This document shows, piece after piece, positions 1 to 8,024 of a stretch of DNA of 64,000 nt. The number at the start of each line of letters is the position of its first letter. Positions within the stretch are counted from its first letter, which is position 1. Source of the stretch: Cytophagaceae bacterium (GTDB lineage Bacteria; Bacteroidota; Bacteroidia; Cytophagales; Spirosomataceae); assembly GCA_005791165.1 (NCBI GenBank), contig SXXW01000042.1:31015-95014 (forward strand), in the 5' to 3' direction. Made by a program: the position numbers and the translations under genes. The notes below the pieces were generated by a model, which saw only the letters and a list, made by a program, of their open reading frames with translations, did no database searches and was not told the DNA's origin.

Positions 1-740
1 TATCCATAAATGGCCCAAGCATGTCCACGAGACCAAGTTGTTTCATCCTGATATCCCTGATGCTGTTTTTTAACCAAAACTTTACCTTCAGGATCGTAAC
101 AAATCACATGGTAAGAAGAATAATCAGGTCTAAAATGATTCTTGATCGTATTATCCGCATGGGTGATGGCGATGTCATGAAAACGCTGATCTCCCGTCTC
201 ACGTGAAGCCCAAAATAACAATTCCAAATTCATCATGTTGTCGATGATCACTGGATATTTATACCCTCCCTTAAAACTATTCCATGATTTAATTAAGCCG
301 ATCTTAGGATCAAATCGAGTAGCTAGGGATTTAGCGGACTGAATTAAAACTTTTTTATACGCTGGATCTTTCGTTAAACGCAATCCATTCCCAAAGGAAT
401 CAAACATCATAAAACCTAAGTCATGCGTTCCCGTATTATACTGCTCTTTTCTAACAGCTTCGGTCCACAAACGTGCTGCTTTTGCCCATTTGGGATCTTT
501 TGTTTTTTCAAATAAATACCAAAGACCGCCAGGAAAAAATCCTGAGCACCACCAACTTGAAGGTAAATTGCGGTAAGTCCCATCAGGCTTAGCCGAATGT
601 ATGGTTACTGAAGTATCTGGATGATCTGCCAACATCCGAAGGTATTGTTGGCCTGCCAAAGCAAATTGCTTATTAATATCAATTTTCTGAGCAAAGGCTC
701 CTGAACTTAGCAAAGCAAAAACGAAAATTAATTTTTTCAT
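1..740 (-). CDS. GH88 unsaturated glucuronyl hydrolase, 3' part outside window
   Basis: The reading frame is open from an ATG at 738-740 to the left edge, so about 246 N-terminal residues are present and the C-terminus is missing. It begins with a signal peptide (MKKLIFVFALLSSGAFAQ), which implies export to the periplasm. The body has alpha/alpha-barrel features of GH88: SWWCSGFFPGGLWYL, THDLGFMMFDSFG, and near the edge TTWSRGHAWAIYG, the conserved family signature. GH88 enzymes hydrate the 4,5-double bond of unsaturated uronic acid at the non-reducing end of lyase products, releasing 5-keto-4-deoxyuronate. It follows kduD by 115 bp on the same strand and probably shares its transcript, which fits the pathway. 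Family assignment is firm; the exact glycan is unknown. Confidence 0.85.
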   Translation of the reverse strand, partial: MKKLIFVFALLSSGAFAQKIDINKQFALAGQQYLRMLADHPDTSVTIHSAKPDGTYRNLPSSWWCSGFFPGGLWYLFEKTKDPKWAKAARLWTEAVRKEQYNTGTHDLGFMMFDSFGNGLRLTKDPAYKKVLIQSAKSLATRFDPKIGLIKSWNSFKGGYKYPVIIDNMMNLELLFWASRETGDQRFHDIAITHADNTIKNHFRPDYSSYHVICYDPEGKVLVKKQHQGYQDETTWSRGHAWAIYG

Positions 741-855
741 TGAAATAGGTTTTGTTTAAAATTTAAAATGCCAAACGGTTCATGCTATATGTAAACCAAT
801 CGACACTTGAATAGGCCTAAAAATATTTTTGAACCTGGCACGAAAATAACAAAAA

Positions 856-1620
856 TTACCGCCCCATCCAACCGCCATCCACGGTCAAAATAGTTCCATG
901 CACATAGTTAGCCGCCTCTGAAGCTAAAAAGACAACCGGACCTTTGAAATCTTTCGCATCACCCCAACGACCCGCCGGAATTCTCCCTAAGATAGAAGCA
1001 CTTCGTTCCTTGTCTTCACGCAAAGCCGAGGTATTGTCTGTGGAGATGTATCCTGGTGCAATCGCATTCACATTAATTCCCTTTCCTGCCCATTCATTGG
1101 CCAAAGCCATGGTTAATCTGGCAATCCCTCCTTTACTCGCTGCGTAACTTGGCACATTGATACCCCCTTGAAAACTTAATAAGGAGGCCGTAAAAATGAT
1201 TTTTCCAGATCCCGCTTTTAGCATAGTCCGACCGATTTCCCTACTCAAAATAAATTGGGAAGACAAATTCACCTCTAATACCTCATCCCAATATTCATCC
1301 GAATGTTCCGCCGCTGGATCGCGCAAAATTGTCCCTGCATTATTAACCAAAATGTCCACCTTAGGATAATCCCTCAACACGGACTTGATAAATTCATATA
1401 AAGACTCCCGGTCTGAAAAGTCGGCCTGATAGGCCTTAAAATTTCTCCCTAATGCTCTCACAGCCTTTTCAATAGCAGAACCATTTAACTCCAATGAAGC
1501 TGAAACTCCAATAATATCCGCTCCCGCCTCTGCTAGGCCAATGGCCATTTCCATGCCAATTCCACGTTTGCAGCCCGTTACAATAGCTACCTTACCCTTT
1601 AAATCAAATAAATTCTGCAT
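856..1620 (-). CDS. kduD: KduD, 2-dehydro-3-deoxy-D-gluconate 5-dehydrogenase (2-deoxy-D-gluconate 3-dehydrogenase type)
   Basis: This 254-residue classical short-chain dehydrogenase is full length. It has the NAD-binding TGCKRGIG at residues 15-22, NNAG at 93-96, catalytic Ser146, and Tyr159/Lys163 in YAASK, ending in VDGGWMGR. The start FDLKGKVAIVTGC and this ending are typical of KduD rather than FabG. KduD interconverts 2,5-diketo-3-deoxygluconate and 2-keto-3-deoxygluconate, the step after KduI in pectin and glucuronan breakdown. It is cytoplasmic. The next gene downstream encodes a GH88 hydrolase that produces the pathway's precursor. No KduI, KDG kinase or aldolase is visible in this window. 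A related SDR specificity is possible but less likely. Confidence 0.85.
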   Translation of the reverse strand: MQNLFDLKGKVAIVTGCKRGIGMEMAIGLAEAGADIIGVSASLELNGSAIEKAVRALGRNFKAYQADFSDRESLYEFIKSVLRDYPKVDILVNNAGTILRDPAAEHSDEYWDEVLEVNLSSQFILSREIGRTMLKAGSGKIIFTASLLSFQGGINVPSYAASKGGIARLTMALANEWAGKGINVNAIAPGYISTDNTSALREDKERSASILGRIPAGRWGDAKDFKGPVVFLASEAANYVHGTILTVDGGWMGR

Positions 1621-1735
1621 CGTTTATTGTTTATTTACAAAGTATTTAAAATATGTTTTTTACTCATTTTTTTAACAATATTAGCCGGGTGAATTATACA
1701 AAACACTAATTTGCAAAACCAAAAATTAATTAAAG

Positions 1736-2725
1736 ATGCAAAACAAATCCATGAATCCGACCATGGCTCTCAAAAATGAGCATGAGGATATTCCCGGAAA
1801 TCCATCCATTTCGAAGAGCAGTATCACCAAATTAAATGATCGGAGCAATGGAAAACCGCTCCGAGCACTAAGCGAAGATGAATTTAATTTTTGGAAAAAA
1901 AACGGTTTTATTATCGTGAAAAATGCCATTAGCAAAGAAGCTGCCGCACGTACGGCAAAAGCAATTTGGGATTTTGAGGAAAAAGATCCAGACCAACCCG
2001 AAACTTGGTACACTGAGCCTAGAGCCGAAATGCAAATGAAGGAACTCATCGGGTCTGGAATGGTTGAAATGTATAATCATCCATTATTATGGGAAAACAG
2101 GCAATCTCAACGGGTTTATGATGCCTTTGTGGATGTTTGGGGCGTGGAAGATTTATGGGTGACGATCGATCGTTGCAACTTGAATTTTCCTGTGCAAGCC
2201 GATAAACCATTCAAGGGATTTATTCATTGGGATTATGATCCAGAGACAAAACCCGTTAATGTGCAAGGAGTATTAGCCTTAGCAGACCAAACGGATGAAA
2301 ATATGGGTGGCTTTCAATGCATTCCAGAATTGTACCGATCATACGACACATGGAAAAAAACTCAACCTGAAGACCGAGATCGTTTTAAACCAGACACGAC
2401 AGGCTTCCAATTGCATAAAGTAAAATTAGAAGCAGGGGATTTATTGATTTTCAATTCTTTGTTGGCCCATGGCATCAGACCTAATTTGACGTCCGATAAA
2501 GTTCGCGTAGCCCAGTATATTTCCATGATGCCCGCGGAGCAAAATAATGAGGCGTTGAAACAATGGCGCGTCAACTCATGGCAACATAAAATCGCGCCGG
2601 AAGGTTACGCCTTTCCGGGTGATCCGAGGCAATTAGAAAAATCCCAGCCTGTTGCCGTACTTAGCGACTTAGGAGAAAAATTACTGGGTTTGAAAGATCA
2701 CGAGAAGTCGAACTTTTCGGATTAA
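1736..2725 (+). CDS. Phytanoyl-CoA dioxygenase (PhyH) family Fe(II)/2-oxoglutarate oxygenase
   Basis: The 329-residue protein has no signal peptide and is probably cytoplasmic. Its double-stranded beta-helix carries the iron triad His164-x-Asp166 (GFIHWDYD) and His245 (NSLLAHGIRPN), with Arg257 as a likely 2-oxoglutarate ligand. Such enzymes hydroxylate small molecules using O2 and 2-oxoglutarate; the substrate cannot be read here. The gene is divergent from kduD across 115 bp and could share its regulation. Its last 65 bp overlap the 3' end of the convergent propeller gene at 2661. An in-frame ATG five codons in is an alternative start. Confidence 0.8.
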   Translation: MQNKSMNPTMALKNEHEDIPGNPSISKSSITKLNDRSNGKPLRALSEDEFNFWKKNGFIIVKNAISKEAAARTAKAIWDFEEKDPDQPETWYTEPRAEMQMKELIGSGMVEMYNHPLLWENRQSQRVYDAFVDVWGVEDLWVTIDRCNLNFPVQADKPFKGFIHWDYDPETKPVNVQGVLALADQTDENMGGFQCIPELYRSYDTWKKTQPEDRDRFKPDTTGFQLHKVKLEAGDLLIFNSLLAHGIRPNLTSDKVRVAQYISMMPAEQNNEALKQWRVNSWQHKIAPEGYAFPGDPRQLEKSQPVAVLSDLGEKLLGLKDHEKSNFSD

Positions 2726-3827
2726 CTCTATTTTTAACTCCCTCAAAAGCAATCAACCAAGAATGGCCACCCCATATGATCGCTGGATAGGAACAATCAA
2801 AGTCTGTATTTGAAATATATGTTTTGGTCAAATGGCCTTTGACATCTTTTTTTACCAAACCAATCTGCTTAAAATATCGATCACCCATTTGTTTAATCTC
2901 CGCAAAAACTAAAGCAGTTTCCCCCTTTGGATTGGAGGCGAGCTGGGGCATCCGAACTTTATCTCCTTTTAAATGAAGGATCATTCTTTTAGATGATTGA
3001 TAAGCCCATTTCACACCGGATGATCCTTCCGCACCCGTGTACCAAGTGGCTTCTAGTCCTTTCGCACCAAGAACTAATGATGGACCCGCATGAGGACAAG
3101 CATCAACTACCCAATGATCTTCGTAAAGAGGTACTGGCGTTGTATACGTTTTGCCAAAATCGTTTGAATGTAAATATCCCATGTCGCGCTCTCCTTGATC
3201 GTTTAAATCGCGGTAAATCACATCCACATTTCCTTTTAAGTCAGTAACCGCATCAATGCGACAACATTCACAGGTTTTAGTGTCAATCACTTTCATATCC
3301 CCAAAACCATTTCCGGGACTTGTGTCAGCCGTTACTAGCGTTCTACCTTTGGGTCCTAATTTAACATCGAGCCAATAAGCCCTCACTTCTCCATTGGGTA
3401 GTGAAATAATTTTACCAAATGAATGGCTTAATCCAGCCGCGGTATCTTTGTGAATGTGTTGTGGTTTTTGCCAAACCCCATTTATCTCCATCGCATACAA
3501 TAAATCTCCATTAAATCGAGAAGCCGCAGTAGGGCGATTCATCTCATACAAAAGAATGCAAGTTCCGTCAGCTTTATAGGCCAGTTTAGGCATTCCCTCC
3601 GCGTGGGTTGATGCTTTTTTATCCATAGGGACCTGCTCAGCAGGCCCCTGATTGACTTTTCTGAAAAATAAAACCCCATTGGCCGACTTCTCTACCCAAG
3701 ATAGAACGACATCGCCGTTTGATTTCAATGCAAAAGAGGGGTCCAACGCCTGATTAGAAGGATTAGACACCGTTTGCGCGAAAGAGACCTGCGCAAAGAA
3801 AACGAGCAAAAAGGTTAGTTTTTTCAT
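2661..3827 (-). CDS. Secreted sialidase-like beta-propeller with CxCC and CPH motifs
   Basis: The 388-residue protein has a signal peptide (MKKLTFLLVFFAQVSFAQ) and repeated blades resembling BNR/sialidase-fold repeats, such as SNDFGKTYTTPVPLY near residue 225. The sialidase catalytic residues are not evident to me. Instead it has a striking Cys186-x-Cys188-Cys189 (TKTCECCRIDAV) and Cys244-Pro-His246 (VDACPHAGPS), which could form a metal site. It is translationally coupled to the TonB-dependent receptor through an ATGA overlap at 3824-3827, and the small Cys protein lies upstream, so it is probably the periplasmic or surface partner of that receptor. A catalytic sialidase is the less likely alternative. 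Its 3' end overlaps the PhyH gene on the opposite strand. Confidence 0.75.
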   Translation of the reverse strand: MKKLTFLLVFFAQVSFAQTVSNPSNQALDPSFALKSNGDVVLSWVEKSANGVLFFRKVNQGPAEQVPMDKKASTHAEGMPKLAYKADGTCILLYEMNRPTAASRFNGDLLYAMEINGVWQKPQHIHKDTAAGLSHSFGKIISLPNGEVRAYWLDVKLGPKGRTLVTADTSPGNGFGDMKVIDTKTCECCRIDAVTDLKGNVDVIYRDLNDQGERDMGYLHSNDFGKTYTTPVPLYEDHWVVDACPHAGPSLVLGAKGLEATWYTGAEGSSGVKWAYQSSKRMILHLKGDKVRMPQLASNPKGETALVFAEIKQMGDRYFKQIGLVKKDVKGHLTKTYISNTDFDCSYPAIIWGGHSWLIAFEGVKNRVNPKSSTSRDLSNPVIFLLSR

Positions 3828-6145
3828 TTTTTAAATAGTTGGAATACGTCGATTTGTACACCGGCAACCACTGTGCGAGGAGCCGCGGGCGTATATGTTG
3901 ATTTATCTGTAGCATTATTTCCACGTGTCGCCGTAGTGGCATATAAGGAATCACCTAGATTCAAGATGTTGGTGAAGAATTGATACGCTTTGTAGGTATA
4001 TCCTACACGTAAATTGAAAACAGAAACGCCTTCGAAGCTTACTTTGTTCACTTGATCTTGGAACCAAGGCCCAATTTTTTGCCATTCTAAGGCAATACGT
4101 GCTCCCTTGTATTTGTACGTTACCTCTGAGTTTGCGATGAAGTTAGGCGCTTGTGGCATCTCTTTTCCATTCACATTTTTCAATGCGTCTGACGCCCGCG
4201 TACTTAATACAAAGTCCACAAACGTATGTTTTGCATTCGTTCCTCCAAAGCGGAAGTTCCAAGAATCGTTCGGGCGGATCGTGATTTGGTACTCAATTCC
4301 TTCGTGCAAAGTCTTTCCGGCCGACTGATAATCCGTCGTATTATCCGGTTGACGAATCCCTAATAACTCATTATTTCCTTCTAAGCGATAGAACGTATAA
4401 TCAAAGAAGACTTTATTTTGCCAAAGCGAAGCCCAACCTCCCACTTCGTAATTCGAAAACACAGCTGGGTCAATGCTTAAATAGAATTTCTCTCCTGTTG
4501 CGGCCACTTGTGCCGCCGGTCTCGCGCGGAATACCGCTGAAAGGGCAGGTGGCGAGAAGCCTTTGGAGAAATTACCATAGAAACCTAGGGCTGAGGAAGC
4601 CTCATACGTAATTCCTAACTTAGGTGAGAATTGCTTGTAGCTTTTGGTACCCGTCGAATTGTCGATGAAGTTGGTATAGTCAAAGGACATTTGATCGAAA
4701 CGACCTCCTAAAGAAAGACGTAATTTCTCTAAGGGTTGCAGGTCAAATTGCGCATAAGCCGCTTTGTTCCAAATCACCGCCGAATAATTGCCTAAGAACG
4801 TAGATGGCAAGACTTGGGTAATCGTGAATTTCTCCACCGATTTCTTGTCTGGTCGAAGCGTCGCGGCTAAGTTAATTTTGTAAGCCCAATAATCATTAGG
4901 CGAGCGATCTAACAAAAATCCTGCAACTATTTTTGAGTTCAAGAATTCAAAATTTTGGGTGTGCTGACCCATCAAGCCAAAGCTTTTGAAACTGTTCTGA
5001 TTCACTTGTCCTGAAGCCATTAGCGCTGGACTAGTCCAAGAAATCGAATAGGATGGGTTTTGGCCTAAGGCATTATCCCGGTAAAATGCAGTCAAACTCG
5101 AGTTAGCGTTCGCCGACCATTTATGCTCTAAGGTTAAACGGGAACGAGATGAGAAAGATGAACGGTAAGTAAAATCCGCAGGGCTTTTATAGCTACGAGA
5201 ATAAAAACCCGTACTGTCGATGTTTCCACCCGTCTGCGAGAAATAATCGTTATAGGCAAAAGAAGCCCAAAGTTTCGTCTTAGGCGTAAATTGATAATCT
5301 AAACGTACGTTGATCGAAGACTTGTCGAAGTCGGAATTAGAGGCCCATGATCCTTTTTGACGCGCCAAATAACCCCCTGTCATAACGGACCATTTCTTTC
5401 CTAATTGGGCCCCAGCCGTAAATTGAATTCGCTTATATCCCCACTCGTCTACCTGAAAACCAAACTGTGCCGTAGGAATACCAGGAGCGGTTTTTGTGAT
5501 TAAGTTAATCGCTCCACCCACGGCCTCAGGGCCATATAAAGAAGAGGCTGGGCCTTTGATTACTTCGACTGAGTTCAATCCTTGTAGATTCGATTCAATT
5601 AAGGCATTGTGATTAAATACCCCCAAAGGACGCAATGCAAGCCCATCTTCCAAATACAAAAAATACGCAGATGTTCCGAAAGGCTGGCGTATCCCCATCC
5701 CGTGTTGTTCATTTCGGTAGTCCAACATCACCACGCCCGGAACCTTATTAATTATCTCCGTTAATTGAAGTGCCTTTGTATCTTGAATCAATGCGGATCC
5801 AATCTTGTGAATCGCTACCGGCGTTTCCGCACGTGTGGCTGCTTGGCGTGAAGCGGTCACCACTACGGATTCGAGTGTGTATGTTGCCTCCTCTAAAAAT
5901 ACGATTTCTTCCTTTCCGCTTATTTTCTTGGCTTTAAAACCTAGCGCGCTAATCGCAAAATCACCTTGTTCTTTCAACTGGATTTCACCTCGTTCATTCG
6001 AAAACGCGACGGTTTTTTGACCGTTTTTTACGCTGGCGCCAATGATAGGTTCGTTCGTGACAGCATTCAATACTTTAATAACAGGTACTTGGGCATGTGC
6101 GATGGCCGCAACAAAAAGCAGCATCGCTACAAATAATGATTTCAT
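3824..6145 (-). CDS. TonB-dependent outer-membrane receptor (non-SusC type)
   Basis: The 773-residue protein has a signal peptide (MKSLFVAMLLFVAAIAHAQ), a carboxypeptidase-regulatory-like beta-sandwich at about 20-90, a plug domain at about 95-220 (ESVVVTASR, EIINKVPGVVMLDY, VIKGPASSLYGPEAVGGAINLITK) and a 22-strand-type barrel ending in aromatic-rich segments. The length is that of siderophore or metal receptors, shorter than SusC, and there is no SusD beside it. It imports an unknown ligand across the outer membrane using TonB energy. It sits 70 bp after the small Cys protein gene and overlaps the propeller gene by 4 bp, which makes a three-gene operon. The neighbouring cysteine motifs suggest a metal ligand, but this is inference. 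Confidence 0.9.
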   Translation of the reverse strand: MKSLFVAMLLFVAAIAHAQVPVIKVLNAVTNEPIIGASVKNGQKTVAFSNERGEIQLKEQGDFAISALGFKAKKISGKEEIVFLEEATYTLESVVVTASRQAATRAETPVAIHKIGSALIQDTKALQLTEIINKVPGVVMLDYRNEQHGMGIRQPFGTSAYFLYLEDGLALRPLGVFNHNALIESNLQGLNSVEVIKGPASSLYGPEAVGGAINLITKTAPGIPTAQFGFQVDEWGYKRIQFTAGAQLGKKWSVMTGGYLARQKGSWASNSDFDKSSINVRLDYQFTPKTKLWASFAYNDYFSQTGGNIDSTGFYSRSYKSPADFTYRSSFSSRSRLTLEHKWSANANSSLTAFYRDNALGQNPSYSISWTSPALMASGQVNQNSFKSFGLMGQHTQNFEFLNSKIVAGFLLDRSPNDYWAYKINLAATLRPDKKSVEKFTITQVLPSTFLGNYSAVIWNKAAYAQFDLQPLEKLRLSLGGRFDQMSFDYTNFIDNSTGTKSYKQFSPKLGITYEASSALGFYGNFSKGFSPPALSAVFRARPAAQVAATGEKFYLSIDPAVFSNYEVGGWASLWQNKVFFDYTFYRLEGNNELLGIRQPDNTTDYQSAGKTLHEGIEYQITIRPNDSWNFRFGGTNAKHTFVDFVLSTRASDALKNVNGKEMPQAPNFIANSEVTYKYKGARIALEWQKIGPWFQDQVNKVSFEGVSVFNLRVGYTYKAYQFFTNILNLGDSLYATTATRGNNATDKSTYTPAAPRTVVAGVQIDVFQLFKK

Positions 6146-6215
6146 AAATAAATAATTAATTAAAATGAGAAATACCCACGACGTAATGCCGCAGGAATAG
6201 AATCAAGAAAATTAA

Positions 6216-6593
6216 TTAGACTTGGGGTGGGTGAAAGAAGCCCTTGGCCGAGAAATTCGGATGGATTTCTGAAATTGGAAAATTATTTTCAAGCACAGTG
6301 CGCTCGAAATAGCGTGCCTTGAAAAGACTTGGAATAGTTTGAAAACTTAGCACTACCTCAGGCATTTTATTTAATCGCTCTGAGTTGGATTTTTGCTCCT
6401 TTTCCTCAGCAGCTTTTAATTGTTTAGATAAATAACATTGTCCATTACAGTCCAACATCGGTTTATCACGGTTTACGCAAAGGTTTTTGGCAATGAAATC
6501 ACGGTTCACTCGATAATATGCGACAGCCGACCACTGATTCATCAGGGGTATTTGCATAGCCATAAATAATAAAAGAGCAATAATGCGATTCAC
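6216..6593 (-). CDS. Small N-terminally anchored cysteine protein, first gene of the receptor operon
   Basis: The 125-residue protein starts with a GTG codon at 6591-6593 and has one hydrophobic N-terminal segment (about residues 4-20, then WSAVAYYRVN). This is followed by Cys39 (NLCVNRDKP), Cys49 and Cys53 (DCNGQCYLSKQL), a charged Lys/Glu stretch, and a C-terminal FFHPPQV. I recall similar short proteins with a C-N-G-x-C-Y-L core beside TonB receptors in Bacteroidota, but none with a proven function. The three cysteines and the terminal His suggest metal or redox binding at the membrane; this is inferred. A TACCTTTG promoter box sits directly in front of the start, so the transcript may be leaderless. 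Confidence 0.7.
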   Translation of the reverse strand: MNRIIALLLFMAMQIPLMNQWSAVAYYRVNRDFIAKNLCVNRDKPMLDCNGQCYLSKQLKAAEEKEQKSNSERLNKMPEVVLSFQTIPSLFKARYFERTVLENNFPISEIHPNFSAKGFFHPPQV

Positions 6594-6597
6594 AATG

Positions 6598-6605
6598 CAA
6601 AGGTA
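6598..6605 (-). promoter_or_regulatory. Bacteroidota -7 box TACCTTTG for the Cys protein/receptor/propeller operon
   Basis: On the minus strand TACCTTTG matches the TAnnTTTG consensus exactly. A TTG that could be the -33 element lies 22 bp upstream (6628-6630). The box ends only 4 bp before the GTG start codon at 6593, so a start site 5-8 bp past the box would give a leaderless message. No other promoter was seen in the 53 bp gap to the GH105 gene. Confidence 0.5.
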
Positions 6606-6646
6606 TTGAATTAAATAGTGATGTCAGCAAGACATAAAAATTAATT

Positions 6647-7996
6647 TTACTTATCCTTTTCAGATAAATGAACCGCTGAATCGTTGATTTCAAATGAGTA
6701 CTTTTTCAACATTTCCATCATCGCTGAACCGGCCAATAAAGTAGGTCCGTACCCATGAGCCGCAAAAGGAGAAATCGGTCTGAAATAATAAAATGCGGGA
6801 TCCCAAGCTAAACCGGTTCCCACACAAGTTCCTTCTACTTGCCCTTGCGCATTGACTCGAGAATTGACCGCATTCCAAGCTAATATGGCTGAGGGGGCAT
6901 AAATCTTAGGATCGAGCCAACCTTTATTGACGGCATTCGCGATGACATACGCATAAATGGCCGTGGCAGAAGTTTCTAAATAGGAATCGTTTTTATCTAA
7001 TAATTGATGCCAAAACCCAGTACCATCTTGCAAACTCATCAAGCCTTTTAAATGGTTTTTCAATTGGCCCAACATGAACCTCCGACCTGGATGGTTGGCA
7101 GGTAAATACATCAACATTTCTGAAGTCGTCAACAAAGCCCAACCATTCGCCCGAGCCCAATGAAATTCTGGATGCGCCTCCGCTCCTTCTAAATAACCAT
7201 GCATAAAAACATTCAATGAAGGATTAAACATCCGCTTTTGATAGGCTGAAAATTGCTTAAATGACTCGTCAAAATACTTTTCATCCTTAGACGCAATGCC
7301 CAACTGGAGCAATGCCGGTATCGCCATATACACATCATCCAGCCACATCGTATTTTTCAAGGGCCGAATGCGAACCAAAGTGCCATCGGGCAAACGATGC
7401 TCTTCCTTCAAAATAAAATCAGAGGCGCGCTGTGTCACATATGACATGTCCGACGAAAAACCTGATTTTTTCGCCTTCAAAACAGCCATGGCCATGGCAC
7501 CGATATCATCTAAGGCTTTGGGTTGAATTAAACCTTTCAAGGTATGTGCTTTTGCCTTATTTGTTTCATCAAATTTCCGAGCAGATTCAAGAGTGGATGA
7601 AATTAAATTCAAGCGCTTGAAAACATAATCTCGGTATTTTGTCTCACCGGTCAATTGGTACAGGTTCAACATCCCTGAATAAGTTACGCCCCATTCATAG
7701 GAAATAGGTCTAAAATCTCCCTTCGCGAAAACCACTTGGTCTGAATATCTAAGTTCAGGCGTCCATGGTCTACCAGAACTTTTATCCACAAAATTAGAAG
7801 GCGTTGCTTTATCTAAATATTCAAATACCCGATCGATCGTTTTTTGAATGTCAGAAACCGAAGGTACACCATAAGGCGTGGGATAATCAGGCTTTAATGC
7901 ATGCAAGGGCGCTGTGGCATCTGAAGCAGTGGTAATATTTTTTTGAGCCTGAACCCAAAAACTAAAAAAAAGAAAAACAAAAATCATTTTTTTCAT
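6647..7996 (-). CDS. GH105-type unsaturated (rhamno)galacturonyl hydrolase
   Basis: The 449-residue protein has a signal peptide (MKKMIFVFLFFSFWVQAQ). GH105-like signatures are EWGVTYSGML (101-110), MWLDDVYMAIP (217-227, with the catalytic Asp pair region) and HWARANGWALL (279-289). These (alpha/alpha)6-barrel enzymes remove unsaturated galacturonate or glucuronate from pectin-lyase products by hydrating the 4,5-double bond. The gene lies 28 bp after the acyl-CoA synthetase gene and is probably the last member of the 12333-to-6647 transcription unit. It complements the GH88 enzyme at the left edge. It is somewhat longer than cytoplasmic YteR/YesR, mainly at the exported N-terminus and a C-terminal tail. 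Confidence 0.85.
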   Translation of the reverse strand: MKKMIFVFLFFSFWVQAQKNITTASDATAPLHALKPDYPTPYGVPSVSDIQKTIDRVFEYLDKATPSNFVDKSSGRPWTPELRYSDQVVFAKGDFRPISYEWGVTYSGMLNLYQLTGETKYRDYVFKRLNLISSTLESARKFDETNKAKAHTLKGLIQPKALDDIGAMAMAVLKAKKSGFSSDMSYVTQRASDFILKEEHRLPDGTLVRIRPLKNTMWLDDVYMAIPALLQLGIASKDEKYFDESFKQFSAYQKRMFNPSLNVFMHGYLEGAEAHPEFHWARANGWALLTTSEMLMYLPANHPGRRFMLGQLKNHLKGLMSLQDGTGFWHQLLDKNDSYLETSATAIYAYVIANAVNKGWLDPKIYAPSAILAWNAVNSRVNAQGQVEGTCVGTGLAWDPAFYYFRPISPFAAHGYGPTLLAGSAMMEMLKKYSFEINDSAVHLSEKDK

Positions 7997-8024
7997 ACCC
8001 AGATTTCATTTACCTAATCCAAAT

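Noticed and set aside
2661..3827. Propeller protein as a true sialidase
   Set aside because: I could not find the Arg triad or the Tyr/Glu catalytic pattern, and the Cys motifs point to a different role.
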